Shown here: positions 18,201-27,533 of the stretch, in pieces | How positions within the stretch are numbered: the first letter of the stretch is position 1 | Layout of the letters: each line of letters begins with the position of its first letter | Assembly: GCA_035556195.1 (NCBI GenBank) | Contig: DATMFK010000067.1 | Span: 329,380 to 393,379 of the forward strand | Direction of reading: 5' to 3' | Source: G016756615 sp035556195 | GTDB lineage: Bacteria > Pseudomonadota > Alphaproteobacteria > Rhizobiales > Rhizobiaceae | Length of the DNA: 64,000 nucleotides | The notes under the pieces: generated by a model | The model's database searches: none | Told to the model about the DNA's origin: nothing | Seen by the model: the letters and a program-made list of their open reading frames with translations, nothing else | Made by a program: the position numbers and the translations under genes

Positions 18201-21200
18201 GTGGCGTCGACAGCAGCATTGGCGCGTCTTCCGCGGGTTCGTCCAACCTGGTGCTCGAAGGCGGTACACTCAGCTATACCGGCGGCAGTGTCTCGACAAA
18301 TCGCGGCTTCACGGTGATGCGTTCGGGCGCGATAACAGGCGGAACGATCGAGGTCACGCAGGCGTCAGCGAACGTTGCATTCGGCGGCGAGGTAGTCAGC
18401 CCGGATGGCGCCGGCCTCACCAAGACCGGCGCCGGCACGCTGACGCTCACAAATGCCAACAGCAGCTATACCGGCGCAACGGTCGTCAGCGGCGGCGGCA
18501 CACTGTCGGTCACAACGCTCGCCAATGGCGGCTCGAACAGCAGCATCGGCGCCTCAAGCAGCGATTCGGCCAATCTCTTCATCGAGGGCGGCAGTACCTT
18601 CCAGTATACGGGCGGAAGCGTCACGAGCGATCGCGGCTTTACGCTGAACGGCATCGCCGGAGGCATCATCGATGTCACCAATGCGGGCACGGAGTTGGCC
18701 CTGGGAGGCACGATGGCCGGCCTGGGCGGCGCACCGCTGACCAAGGCCGGAGTCGGCACTCTGATTCTGTCTGGTATGAATACCTACAGGGGGCAGATTA
18801 GGGTCGATGCCGGCACTTTGCGTGCGGGATCCACGCAGGCCTTTGGCGCGGTCAATCTGGTGGTCCTGGCAGACACCGCAGGCGCCACGCTCGATCTCGA
18901 CGGATTCGACAACAGGGTTGCCGGCCTATCGGGCGGCGGGACGAATGGCGGCAACGTGCTTCTCGGCGACGCCATTCTCACCATGGGGGGCTCGAATGCG
19001 AGCTACAGCGGCGCCATCAGCGGCACCGGCGGGCTCGTGAAGGACAACAGCAGCACACAGACGATGGTCGGCTGCGGCAGCAGCTATACCGGTTCGACCA
19101 CGATCCGGGCCGGAGTGCTGTCTGTCGATTGCATTCGTAACGGCGGCCAGACGAGCGGTGTCGGCGCCTCCGCCGCCGCCGCCGCCAATCTGGTTCTCAC
19201 CACAAACGGCACCCTGCAGTACACCGGCGGCACGGTCACCACCGACCGCGGTTTCCACCTCCCCAGCGGCTGGGGTGGCATCGACGTCGTGGAAGCCACG
19301 ACCACGCTGGATTTCACCGGCAACGTCACGAACCTCGCAAACGGAAGCCTTTTGAAGGACGGCGCCGGTACGCTGAAGCTTTCCGGCACTAACAGCTACG
19401 CCGGCACATTGCTCCGGGCGGGTACGCTGGTCGCCGGCTCCACCCAAGCCTTTGGCACCGGCGCCATGACGATTTACGGCGGGGCGACCGTTGACCTGGC
19501 AAACAATTCCAACGCGGTCGGCTTCTTGGATGACGAGAACGACGTTACAGGCGGCACAGTGCTTCTCGGCTCGGCCGATCTGACGATCACCAGCGGAGGG
19601 GCCCGGTTTTACGGGACGATCCACGGCACGGGCGGACTCATAAAGATCGGCGGCGGTACTCAGGGGCTCGGTGGCTGTGCAAACACGTACAGCGGCGCCA
19701 CCATAATAGGCGGTGGCTGGCTCGAGGTGACCTGTCTGGCCGATGGGGGGCAGGCAAGCTCGATCGGCACGTCCTCTAGCGACGCTGGGAACCTGGTGAT
19801 CGGCGGGCCAGCGAACGGAGGTCTGAACTATATCGGCGCTGGAGACACCACGGACCGTCGCTTCACCCTGGGAGCGTCGGCCGGGTATATTCGCAGTAAC
19901 GGAACCGGAGCGGTCATATTCGAAAACTCCGCGGCTGTGACCTATGAGGGCACCGGCGCCCGCCAATTGCGCCTCGGCGGCAGCAATACCGGTACCAACA
20001 TTCTCGCCGCGCAAATCGGGAACAATGGAGCCTCTGCAGTAAACCTCGTCAAGGATGATGCTGGCACCTGGAGGTTGACCAACACCACCAGCAGCTATAC
20101 CGGCGCGACCACGATCAACGGCAGTGGTGGCGTGCTCGAAGTCACCAAGCTCGCCAACGGTGGTGAGAATAGCAGCATTGGCGCTTCGACCGCAGCCGCC
20201 GCCAATCTGGTCATCGGCACCAATGGAACTTTGCGCTATGTCGGCAGCGGCGTCAGCACGAACCGCCTGTTCACGCTCGGCACCGGCACCACGATAATCG
20301 AATCCTCCGGCACCGGCGCCGTCAACTTCACCGACAGCGGTGGCCTGATGGGCTTCAGCGGCACCGGCGCGCGCACATTCACGCTCGGCGGCACCTATGC
20401 CGGTGACAATATCATGGGTGTGACAATCCGCGATCAAAGCGGAACCGCCCAGACCAGCCTCGCCAAGAACGACGCCGGCACCTGGATTCTCACTGCCAAT
20501 AATACCTATACCGGCAACACCGTCATCAATGACGGAAAGCTGATCATCGGCAATGGCGGCACGACGGGCAATGTCGGCACCGGCGAGGTGATCCTCGCCT
20601 TCTCGACCGGCACGCTCGGCTTCAACCGGGGCGACACGTTCAACTTCGCCGGCAAGATCAGCGGCCCCGGCATCATAGAGCAGATGGGCGAGGGCACCAC
20701 GGTGCTTACGGCTGTCAACACCGCCGGCATCACGAAGATCACCGAGGGCGCCCTGCAGATCGACGGCGACCTGACGACCGACACGATCGCGTTCGATGAC
20801 GACGAGGCGACGACGCTCACCGTCAACGGCACGCTGCACGGCAGCGGCGTGCCGGCCGCGATCACCGGCGACGGGTCGTCCAACATCATCAACGTCAATG
20901 CCGGCGGCACGCTTGCGGCAACGGGCGACCTGGGCGGCGGCAGCGATACGATCAATGTATCGGGCACGGTCGATACGGGTGCCGGCGTGCTGAACCTCGG
21001 GCTCGGCAACGACACGCTCCTCCTCAACGATGGTGCTGTCTTGAGCGGTGGCGGGATCGCCGGTGGCACGGGCGGAGAAAGCGGTGCGGGAGACATCCTG
21101 CGGGTCGTCACGACCGCCGGCGTCACCCTCGCGGGTGGGAGCGTTACCGGGTTCGAAACGCTCGACAAACAGGGCACCGGTACCCTGACGCTGACCGGTG

Positions 21201-24200
21201 CGCATAGCTATACGTCCGGCACGACGATCGCCGCCGGCACACTGCAGGTCGGCAACGGCGCGACGGCGGGGATGCTTGCGACCCCGACCGTGGCGAACAA
21301 CGGCGTTCTCGCCTTCAACCTGAGCAGCAACTACACCTTTGCCGGCGCGATCTCGGGCAGTGGCGGCGTTAACAAGCTCGGCACCGGCATCACCACGCTG
21401 ACCGGGATCAACAGCTACACCGGCGCGACCAACGTCAATGCCGGCACGCTGCTCATCGACGGCGACCAGTCCGGAGCAACCGGGCTGACCTCGGTCGCCA
21501 GCGGGGCCACGCTTGGCGGCAGGGGCACAATCGGCGGCAGCGTCAGCGTCGCCGATGGCGGCACGCTCAGCCCGGGCGCTGCGGGCAACGTCCCCGGCGA
21601 ACTCACCATCAATGGCGACCTCGCCCTGAATGACGGCTCCATCCTTGCAGTCAATTTCGGCCAGGCAGGCGTCGTTGGAGGACCGTACAACGACCTGATC
21701 ACCGTCGGCGGCGATCTGGCGCTCGACGGCACACTCAACGTGACGGAGACGCCCGGCGGCACCTTCGGCCCCGGCGTCTATCGTATCTTCAGCTACGGCG
21801 GCGTGCTGACCAACAACGGCCTCGATGTCGCGTCGCCGGACTATTTCGTGCAGACTTCTGTCGCCAGCCAGGTCAACCTCGTCAATTCGTCAGGTCTGGC
21901 CCTCAGCTTCTGGGACGGCGAAACCGGACCGCATTCCAACGAGCTGGTGAACGGCGGCAGCGGCACTTGGCGCGCCGCCGGCGACCAGAACTGGACCGAC
22001 AGCACCGGCCTTTTCGCAGCACCCTTCGCCAATGCGAGCTTCGCCATCTTCCAGGGCGCCGCAGGTACGGTGAGCGTCGACAACGGCAATGGTCAGGTGC
22101 AGGCCGTGGGCATGCAGTTCGCGGCCAATGGCTATAGAATCCAGGGCGACGGCATCGAACTGGTCGACGACAACACACAGCCCGGCTTGCAGTCGATCAT
22201 CCGGGTCGGCGACGGTACGTCGGCCGGCGCGGGATATGTCGCCACCATCGCGTCCGCTCTCTCCGGCGCCACCCAACTGGTGAAGACGGACCTGGGAACG
22301 TTGGTGCTCTCCGGTACCAACAGCTACACCACCGGGACCGCGATCAACGGCGGCACGCTCCAGATCTCGTCCGACGCCAATCTTGGTGCCGCCCCCGGGG
22401 CACTCAGCCTTGATGGCGGCACGCTGCGCAATACGGCCGCGGTCGTCTCGAGCCGTTCCGTCACGCTCAATGCCGGCGGCGGCGGTTTCGACACGCTGGA
22501 CAGGCTCACGCTGAACGGCGTGGTCGGCGGAGCCGGCACGCTTGCCAAGACGGGCGCCGGCACGCTGGTGCTGACCGCCACGAACACGTATCAGGGCGGC
22601 ACCGTTATCAATGGCGGCGCGGTCGAAGTCGCGGCCAATGCCAATCTCGGCAACGCGGCCGGCGGGCTCACTCTCGACGGTGGCACGCTGCACAGCACCG
22701 CAACCTTCATCGCGGGGCGCAATGTGACGCTCAATGCTGGCGGCGGTGCGTTCGACACCGACGGCTTCACCGCGCTGACCTTGTCCAACACGATCGGCGG
22801 CACCGGCGCACTCAGGAAAGCCGGCGCCGGCACGCTGGTGCTTGCGGGCAACACCATCTATGGCGGCGGCACGACAATCTCGAGCGGCACGCTGCAGCTC
22901 GGCGCCGGCGGAGCCTCGGGCTCGATCACCGGAGACGTGGCCAACGACGGCACGCTCGCCTTCAACCGCAGCGACAGCTACAGCTTTGCCGGCCTGATCT
23001 CGGGCGGCGGCTCGCTCGAGCAGATCGGCGGCGGCGTCACCATCCTCACCGCCGACAACAGCTACACCGGCGACACCGTTGTCCGGGAGGGCTCGCTCCT
23101 CGTCAACGGCGATCAGAGCGCGGCGAACGGCGCGACCACGGTCGAGGATGGCGGCGTCATCGGCGGCACCGGCACCATCGGCGGTGACGTGGCGATCCTC
23201 GACGGCGGCTCGTTCAACCCCGGCGATGTCGGGATCGTTCCGGGGACGCTCACGATCAACGGCAATCTCTCGCTCGCCGCCAACTCGACGCTGAACTACA
23301 ATTTCGGGCAGGCCGGCGTGGTCGGCGGGGCCTACAACGATCTCACCGTCGTGCATGGCGATCTCGTTCTCGACGGCACGATCAACGTTGCCGAGACGCC
23401 GGGCGGCAATTTCGGCCCGGGCATCTACCGCGTGATCAGCTATGACGGGTTGCTGACCAATCTCGGGCTTACGGAAAGCTCACCCGACCACGTGGTGCAG
23501 ACCTCCGTTGCGGGCCAGGTGAACCTCGTCGATATCAGCGCCATGACGCTCAATTTCTGGGACGGCGATGCCGGCCCGAAGGGCGACGATTTTGTCGACG
23601 GTGGCAGCGGCACCTGGCGTGCGGCCGGCGACGACAACTGGACCGACGAGAATGGGAACATCAACGCGGCGTTCTCGAACGGCAGCTTTGCCATCTTTGC
23701 CGGCACGGCGGGCCAGGTCGACGTCGACAACACCAATGGCCAGGTGCAGGTGTCGGGCCTGCAATTCGCCTCCAACGGCTACCTGATCCAGGGTCAGGCC
23801 ATCACGCTCGACGGCACCCAGGCGATCGTCCGGGTTGGTGACGGGACCGCACAAGGCTCGGCTTATGTCGCCACGATCGACGCGATGCTTCAGGGCGGCG
23901 CCCAACTCGTGAAACGCGATCTCGGCACGTTGGTGCTCACCGGCGACAACACCTATACCGGCGGTACCTTCATCCAGGAGGGCACGCTGCAGTTCTCGAG
24001 CGACGCCAATCTGGGCGACGCGGCCGGCGGCATCACGCTCGACGGCGGCACGCTCCAGAATACGGTCGCCCAGGCTTCCGCCCGCGGCATCACCCTGAAC
24101 GCTGCCGGCGGCACGTTCCTCGCCGATGCCGACCTGACCCTTTCCGGCACGATGGGCGGCGTGGGCGGCTTCACCAAGTCCGGCAGCGCGAACCTGATCC

Positions 24201-26920
24201 TGCAGGGCGACAACGCCTATGCCGGCCCGACCACCGTTGCCGGCGGCGGCCTTTATGTGGATGGCGACCAGAGTGCCGCGGCAGGGCCGATCTCCGTCCA
24301 GAGCGGCGCAACGCTCGGCGGCAGCGGCACGATCGGCGGAGACGTCATCATCGCCGATGGGGCGACGCTGTCGCCCGGTGCTGCCGACGGCATGCCCGGC
24401 ACCCTGGCCATCGCGGGTAACCTGACGCTCTCGGCGGGCTCGACCCTGAACTACACCTTCGGCGAGGCGAATGTCGCCGGCGGGACGCTCAACGACCTTA
24501 CGACGGTGGGCGGCGATATCGTGCTCGACGGCACGCTCGACGTCTCCGTCGCGCCGGGCGGCACATTCGGCCCGGGCATCTACCGGGTGTTCACCTATAG
24601 TGGCACGTTGACGGACAACGGCCTTTCGGTCGGGGCGATCCCCTCGGCCGATTATTTTGTCCAGACCGCCATCGCCAACCAGGTGAACCTTGTTAACACG
24701 GCCGGACTGACGATGAACTACTGGGACGGCGGGGCCGGCCCGAAGTTCAATGGCGACATCGATGGCGGCGACGGCATCTGGCAGTCCTCGGCGGGCAACG
24801 ACAACTGGGCGGACGCCACCGGCATCGTCAACGCAGCCTTCGCCGACGGTGCCTTTGCGATCTTCGCGGGCAGGTCGGGGACGGTGACTGTGGACAACAG
24901 CCTTGGCCAAGTCTCGGCCGCCGGCATGCAATTCGCTACCGACGGCTACGTGATCCAGGGCGACCGTATCGACCTTGACGGAGCGGCAGCCACCATTCGC
25001 GTCGGCGACGGCACCAGCGCCGGCGCGGCGATGACGGCCACCATAGCGGCCGAGCTCGCCGGCAGCGCCCAACTTGTGAAGACCGAAGCGGGCACGCTGG
25101 TGCTCACGGGGAGCAACGGCTATGCCGGCGGCACCGCCATCAATGGCGGTACGCTGCAGGTCTCGACAGACGTCAACCTCGGAGCTGCCACCGGAGGCCT
25201 CAGCTTCAACGGAGGCACGCTGCGCACGACCGGCAGCTTCGAAAGCGGGCGGGCGCTGAGCTTTGTCGGCGCCGGAACCGTTCTTGTCGATGCCGGGACA
25301 ACGCTGACCTCGACCGGCGCGCTCTCCGGCAGCGGCAGCTTCACGAAGTCCGGCGCCGGTGCCCTGAGGCTGAGCGCCGACAGCTCGGGCTTCACCGGCA
25401 CCACTTCGGTGAACGGCGGTACGCTCGCCGTCAATGGCAGGCTGTGCGGCGACGTCAATGTGCGCGACGGCGGCCGGCTGCAGGGCACCGGCACGGTTTG
25501 CGACACCAACAACTTCACCGGTGGCACCGTGGCGCCCGGCAATTCCATCGGCACGCTGACTGTCGACGGCAACTATGCCGGCAATGGCGGTACGCTGGAG
25601 ATCGAGGCCGAGCTCGGCGGCGACGCCTCCCCGGCCGACAAGCTGGTCGTCACCGGGAACACCTCAGGCACGACCAGCGTCAAGGTGATCAATGCCGGGG
25701 GCGGCGGCGCCCAGACCAGCAACGGCATCAAGATCGTCGATGTCGGCGGCACCTCTGCGGGCACATTCAGCCTGGCCGGCGACTATCTCTTTCAGGGCGA
25801 GCAGGCCGTGGTGGGCGGCGCCTATGCCTATCGCCTCTACAAGGGAGGCGTCACCACGCCCGCCGACGGCGACTGGTATCTGCGCTCTTCACTCATCAAC
25901 CCCGACGATCCGGATCCGCAGCCGCTCTACGCACCAGGCGTGCCGCTCTACGAGGCCTATGCCTCCGTTCTTCAGGACGTCAACGAGCTCGGCACACTGC
26001 AGCAAAGGGTCGGCAACCGGAGCTGGGGGCCAGGCGCAGCGCCACAAGGCACCGACGCTTCCGGTCGGCAGTCGGTCGAGAGCAATGCCATCTGGGCCCG
26101 CATCGAGGCGGCCCATGCCCAGCTCGAGCCGGCGGCATCCACGACCGTCTCCGACTATGAGACGACCGTGTGGAAGCTGCAGGCAGGGATCGATGGGCTG
26201 CTGCATGAGAGCGAGGCCGGTGTGCTGATCGGCGGCGTCACCGCTCACCTGGGCACGGTCTCGGCGGATATCCTATCGGTCTACGGCACAGGCTCGATCA
26301 GCTCCACCGGCTTCGGCATCGGCGGCACGCTGACCTGGTATGGCGAGAGTGGCTTCTATGCCGACGCGCAGGCGCAGCTGACCTGGTACGACAGCGACAT
26401 AACATCGGCCACGCTCGGCACCAGACTTGCCGAAGGCAATGGCGGCTTCGGCCACGCTCTCGGCATCGAGGCCGGTCAGAAGATCGCGATCGGTGGCAAC
26501 TGGTCGCTGACGCCGCAAGGCCAGCTCGCCTATTCGTCGGTCAGCTTCGACGACTTCACCGACCGGTATGGGGCGGCGGTGTCTCTAGGGGATAGCGATC
26601 GCCTGACCGGCCGTCTCGGCCTGTCGGCCGACTATGAGGAGAAGTGGATAGATGCCGCGGGGATGGCGAGCCGTGCGCACCTCTATGGCATCGGCAATCT
26701 CTACTACGATTTCCTGGGGCGCTCGGACGTCGACGTTTCCGGCGTCGCCTTGTCCAGCCGGAACCAGGCGCTGTGGGGCGGGCTGGGGCTCGGCGGCTCG
26801 TTGAGCTGGGCGGACGGCTACTATACCGTCTATGGCGAGGCGTTTGCCCGGACCAGCCTGGAGGACTTCGGCGACAGCAATGCCGTCGGCGCCAAGCTCG
26901 GCTTCAGCGTCAAATGGTAG
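15278..26920 (+). CDS. Giant type Va autotransporter with PATR repeats
   Basis: Up to 3880 residues. Start is unsure: ATG 15278 is the longest choice; ATGs at 15386/15389 and 15491 are alternatives. From 15491 the protein opens with an extended signal peptide of about 46 residues ending ASA-AD, which I slightly favour. The passenger is a long beta-helix with at least 20 copies of the passenger-associated transport repeat, pattern LxKxGxGTLxLxGxNxYxGxTxxxxGTL, between about 15970 and 25420. A linker with PLYAPGVPLYEAYASVLQ and TLQQRVGNRSW leads to the 12-stranded autotransporter beta-domain (about 26086-26920), ending in the aromatic FSVKW recognised by the outer-membrane assembly machinery. 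It is likely displayed on the surface for adhesion or aggregation (inference). It is followed by an ialB-like gene. Confidence 0.93.
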   Translation: MASGPRLPSVLHDSPIDSVSTARRPASPAQAFWDPEMMFNAIAGAQASPSAEEIQAGNRGAAWSRLMRGGRMTKWKGIAASYAPNVAELFSCASRQSAVAFLAAALVANLAAGTASAADRYWDVNQTAAGSGGTGIWNLTNLFWSPSSSDVLGPYNQPWDNGALDRAIFAGTAGTVTLGSAITVNALTFNTNGYTLAGTGANTLTLGGVTPTVTVTTGTSTIGAVIAGSAGLTKTGGGTLFLTGANTFSGGITLNGGTLRANDNAAFGAAGNTITTTANATLTVDSGAANRTVSIAGGTTLTVSGTGVGSALFSGAGNLIALPGVTLSNDNSDFTGTVQLNGQSQGVANIAFTSVRNVGQASSLGAGGTITFTGGSQFSDNITYIGTGDSSNRDWVMAGPTLRRFNNSGTGALTLTGNFNLAQATQFNAGTADFNLLGVLSGAGSGVTFTASAGRNVTLGGANTFAGTVSLNGGGTINATVLAGSGVASSLGQGSSIAINDATLRYAGSAISTDRTWLLSNNTTLQNDGTGGLTLTGAIAFDPVASIDTLNLAGSYAGVNTIASDISDSGRIVMNGAGIWVLSGNNSYTGTTAVENGTLRAGSASAFNQQNSLTVNGGTFDLGGYGYSFTRLDGTGGTVELGSGILVANVATGVSSSFAGRIQGSGGFTKRGGGTQTLTGSSTYTGDTNIEGGTLALDFSKPESATDDIISSGSTLNMAGGTLQITGATGEANSQGFDGLYISGGSNRITATAGASGGTMTVSFGDVARIGGQVDFGIGSGVTMSVAPGTALGGWATVNGSDYADVDASNNIIAFTDYDLEDDAGTWGDGDIVTDSGGAANTPFFGMVSEASGDNVVQLGGLRYTVARASTVNVGENQTLGVDGTIIVAASVSNTSQSIAQGSVRGAAGGVLGIQQNSTGSFAINSTIVDNGGATGLTVGGTGTGSVVLGNAANTYTGATWVTRGKLSVATLANGGVDSSIGASSAGSSNLVLEGGTLSYTGGSVSTNRGFTVMRSGAITGGTIEVTQASANVAFGGEVVSPDGAGLTKTGAGTLTLTNANSSYTGATVVSGGGTLSVTTLANGGSNSSIGASSSDSANLFIEGGSTFQYTGGSVTSDRGFTLNGIAGGIIDVTNAGTELALGGTMAGLGGAPLTKAGVGTLILSGMNTYRGQIRVDAGTLRAGSTQAFGAVNLVVLADTAGATLDLDGFDNRVAGLSGGGTNGGNVLLGDAILTMGGSNASYSGAISGTGGLVKDNSSTQTMVGCGSSYTGSTTIRAGVLSVDCIRNGGQTSGVGASAAAAANLVLTTNGTLQYTGGTVTTDRGFHLPSGWGGIDVVEATTTLDFTGNVTNLANGSLLKDGAGTLKLSGTNSYAGTLLRAGTLVAGSTQAFGTGAMTIYGGATVDLANNSNAVGFLDDENDVTGGTVLLGSADLTITSGGARFYGTIHGTGGLIKIGGGTQGLGGCANTYSGATIIGGGWLEVTCLADGGQASSIGTSSSDAGNLVIGGPANGGLNYIGAGDTTDRRFTLGASAGYIRSNGTGAVIFENSAAVTYEGTGARQLRLGGSNTGTNILAAQIGNNGASAVNLVKDDAGTWRLTNTTSSYTGATTINGSGGVLEVTKLANGGENSSIGASTAAAANLVIGTNGTLRYVGSGVSTNRLFTLGTGTTIIESSGTGAVNFTDSGGLMGFSGTGARTFTLGGTYAGDNIMGVTIRDQSGTAQTSLAKNDAGTWILTANNTYTGNTVINDGKLIIGNGGTTGNVGTGEVILAFSTGTLGFNRGDTFNFAGKISGPGIIEQMGEGTTVLTAVNTAGITKITEGALQIDGDLTTDTIAFDDDEATTLTVNGTLHGSGVPAAITGDGSSNIINVNAGGTLAATGDLGGGSDTINVSGTVDTGAGVLNLGLGNDTLLLNDGAVLSGGGIAGGTGGESGAGDILRVVTTAGVTLAGGSVTGFETLDKQGTGTLTLTGAHSYTSGTTIAAGTLQVGNGATAGMLATPTVANNGVLAFNLSSNYTFAGAISGSGGVNKLGTGITTLTGINSYTGATNVNAGTLLIDGDQSGATGLTSVASGATLGGRGTIGGSVSVADGGTLSPGAAGNVPGELTINGDLALNDGSILAVNFGQAGVVGGPYNDLITVGGDLALDGTLNVTETPGGTFGPGVYRIFSYGGVLTNNGLDVASPDYFVQTSVASQVNLVNSSGLALSFWDGETGPHSNELVNGGSGTWRAAGDQNWTDSTGLFAAPFANASFAIFQGAAGTVSVDNGNGQVQAVGMQFAANGYRIQGDGIELVDDNTQPGLQSIIRVGDGTSAGAGYVATIASALSGATQLVKTDLGTLVLSGTNSYTTGTAINGGTLQISSDANLGAAPGALSLDGGTLRNTAAVVSSRSVTLNAGGGGFDTLDRLTLNGVVGGAGTLAKTGAGTLVLTATNTYQGGTVINGGAVEVAANANLGNAAGGLTLDGGTLHSTATFIAGRNVTLNAGGGAFDTDGFTALTLSNTIGGTGALRKAGAGTLVLAGNTIYGGGTTISSGTLQLGAGGASGSITGDVANDGTLAFNRSDSYSFAGLISGGGSLEQIGGGVTILTADNSYTGDTVVREGSLLVNGDQSAANGATTVEDGGVIGGTGTIGGDVAILDGGSFNPGDVGIVPGTLTINGNLSLAANSTLNYNFGQAGVVGGAYNDLTVVHGDLVLDGTINVAETPGGNFGPGIYRVISYDGLLTNLGLTESSPDHVVQTSVAGQVNLVDISAMTLNFWDGDAGPKGDDFVDGGSGTWRAAGDDNWTDENGNINAAFSNGSFAIFAGTAGQVDVDNTNGQVQVSGLQFASNGYLIQGQAITLDGTQAIVRVGDGTAQGSAYVATIDAMLQGGAQLVKRDLGTLVLTGDNTYTGGTFIQEGTLQFSSDANLGDAAGGITLDGGTLQNTVAQASARGITLNAAGGTFLADADLTLSGTMGGVGGFTKSGSANLILQGDNAYAGPTTVAGGGLYVDGDQSAAAGPISVQSGATLGGSGTIGGDVIIADGATLSPGAADGMPGTLAIAGNLTLSAGSTLNYTFGEANVAGGTLNDLTTVGGDIVLDGTLDVSVAPGGTFGPGIYRVFTYSGTLTDNGLSVGAIPSADYFVQTAIANQVNLVNTAGLTMNYWDGGAGPKFNGDIDGGDGIWQSSAGNDNWADATGIVNAAFADGAFAIFAGRSGTVTVDNSLGQVSAAGMQFATDGYVIQGDRIDLDGAAATIRVGDGTSAGAAMTATIAAELAGSAQLVKTEAGTLVLTGSNGYAGGTAINGGTLQVSTDVNLGAATGGLSFNGGTLRTTGSFESGRALSFVGAGTVLVDAGTTLTSTGALSGSGSFTKSGAGALRLSADSSGFTGTTSVNGGTLAVNGRLCGDVNVRDGGRLQGTGTVCDTNNFTGGTVAPGNSIGTLTVDGNYAGNGGTLEIEAELGGDASPADKLVVTGNTSGTTSVKVINAGGGGAQTSNGIKIVDVGGTSAGTFSLAGDYLFQGEQAVVGGAYAYRLYKGGVTTPADGDWYLRSSLINPDDPDPQPLYAPGVPLYEAYASVLQDVNELGTLQQRVGNRSWGPGAAPQGTDASGRQSVESNAIWARIEAAHAQLEPAASTTVSDYETTVWKLQAGIDGLLHESEAGVLIGGVTAHLGTVSADILSVYGTGSISSTGFGIGGTLTWYGESGFYADAQAQLTWYDSDITSATLGTRLAEGNGGFGHALGIEAGQKIAIGGNWSLTPQGQLAYSSVSFDDFTDRYGAAVSLGDSDRLTGRLGLSADYEEKWIDAAGMASRAHLYGIGNLYYDFLGRSDVDVSGVALSSRNQALWGGLGLGGSLSWADGYYTVYGEAFARTSLEDFGDSNAVGAKLGFSVKW
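21461..25435 (+). repeat. Three internal tandem duplications in the autotransporter passenger
   Basis: Diverged in-frame units begin at GDQS: 21461-23107 (1647 bases), 23108-24262 (1155) and 24263-25435 (1173). Each runs through a GTIGG-type strand, an FGPGxYRxFxY segment, a block with (F/Y)WDG...GxW...NW...FAIFxGxxGxVxVDN and GMQFAxxGYxIQG, and ends with PATR copies. The first unit is longer because it holds two extra PATR modules. A fourth, more distant copy of the WD...AIFAGTAGTV block lies right after the signal peptide near 15631-15820. Confidence 0.8.
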
Positions 26921-26949
26921 CCGCCACCCGCAATAGAAAGGTATCGCAC

Positions 26950-27486
26950 TTGCGACTGTTCGACTTCTTCAAGGTAACTGCGGCGGCAGCGGCTGTGATG
27001 GCGGCATCCGCCCTGGCATCGGCTCAGGAGGCAGGCTCCAAGCTTCCCGGCGGGGCATCGTCGCTGCAGGAGAATTACGAGGCCTGGAACGTTGTTTGCC
27101 AGGGCGTACCTAAGACGCTTTGCTCGATTTCGCAGCAGCAGACGCAGCAGAACGGGCAGCGCGTTCTGGCGGCCGAGCTGCAGCTCGATGAGAACGAAAC
27201 CTTTACCGGTACCCTGGTTCTGCCCTTTGGCCTTCTGCTCGACGCAGGCGTGACCCTTCAGGTCGATGAAGCGGAACCGCGCGATCCTATCGCTTTCCAG
27301 ACTTGTCTGCCGGCGGGGTGTCTGGCGCGCCTCAGCTTCGACGCCAAAATGCTCAGCGCATTGCGCTCCGGGACCGCCCTGAAGATCAAGGTCCAGAACA
27401 CCGACGGCAAGGAGGTGAACCTGTCGGTTCCGCTGAAGGGGCTGGCGGCAGCGCTCGACCGGCTGGCGGCGCTCTCCGGGGCATAG
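26950..27486 (+). CDS. Invasion-associated locus B (IalB) family protein
   Basis: 178 residues from the TTG at 26950, which has AGAAAGG seven bases upstream and directly opens a clean signal peptide (RLFDFFKVTAAAAAVMAASALASAQ). An ATG at 26914 overlapping the autotransporter stop is the alternative and would blunt the signal. The mature part shows the IalB pattern: YEAWNVVCQG...CSISQQQ with paired cysteines, QLDENETFTGTLVLPFGLLL, FQTCLPAGCLARLSFDAKML and KIKVQNTDGKEVNLSVPLKG. The family is periplasmic or envelope-associated; in Bartonella IalB helps entry into red cells. The general role in free-living rhizobia is unknown. It starts 29 bases after the autotransporter and is probably in its operon. 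Confidence 0.88.
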   Translation: MRLFDFFKVTAAAAAVMAASALASAQEAGSKLPGGASSLQENYEAWNVVCQGVPKTLCSISQQQTQQNGQRVLAAELQLDENETFTGTLVLPFGLLLDAGVTLQVDEAEPRDPIAFQTCLPAGCLARLSFDAKMLSALRSGTALKIKVQNTDGKEVNLSVPLKGLAAALDRLAALSGA

Positions 27487-27533
27487 GGGCGCTCTTGGGA
27501 GGCATAGCGGCGTCGGCGGCCTAGCCCTTGGGC

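Noticed and set aside
18926..21205. A 759-residue open frame on the minus strand inside the autotransporter, plus others at 21890-23356 and 23480-25072
   Set aside because: Shadow of repeat-rich GC-biased coding sequence. The products are Arg/Ala/Asp/Gly-rich without family motifs, while the plus strand gives a continuous autotransporter.
15970..25420. Regular repeats that could suggest a CRISPR or satellite array
   Set aside because: The repeats are coding, in frame and diverged as PATR protein repeats; there are no constant repeats with unique spacers and no cas genes.
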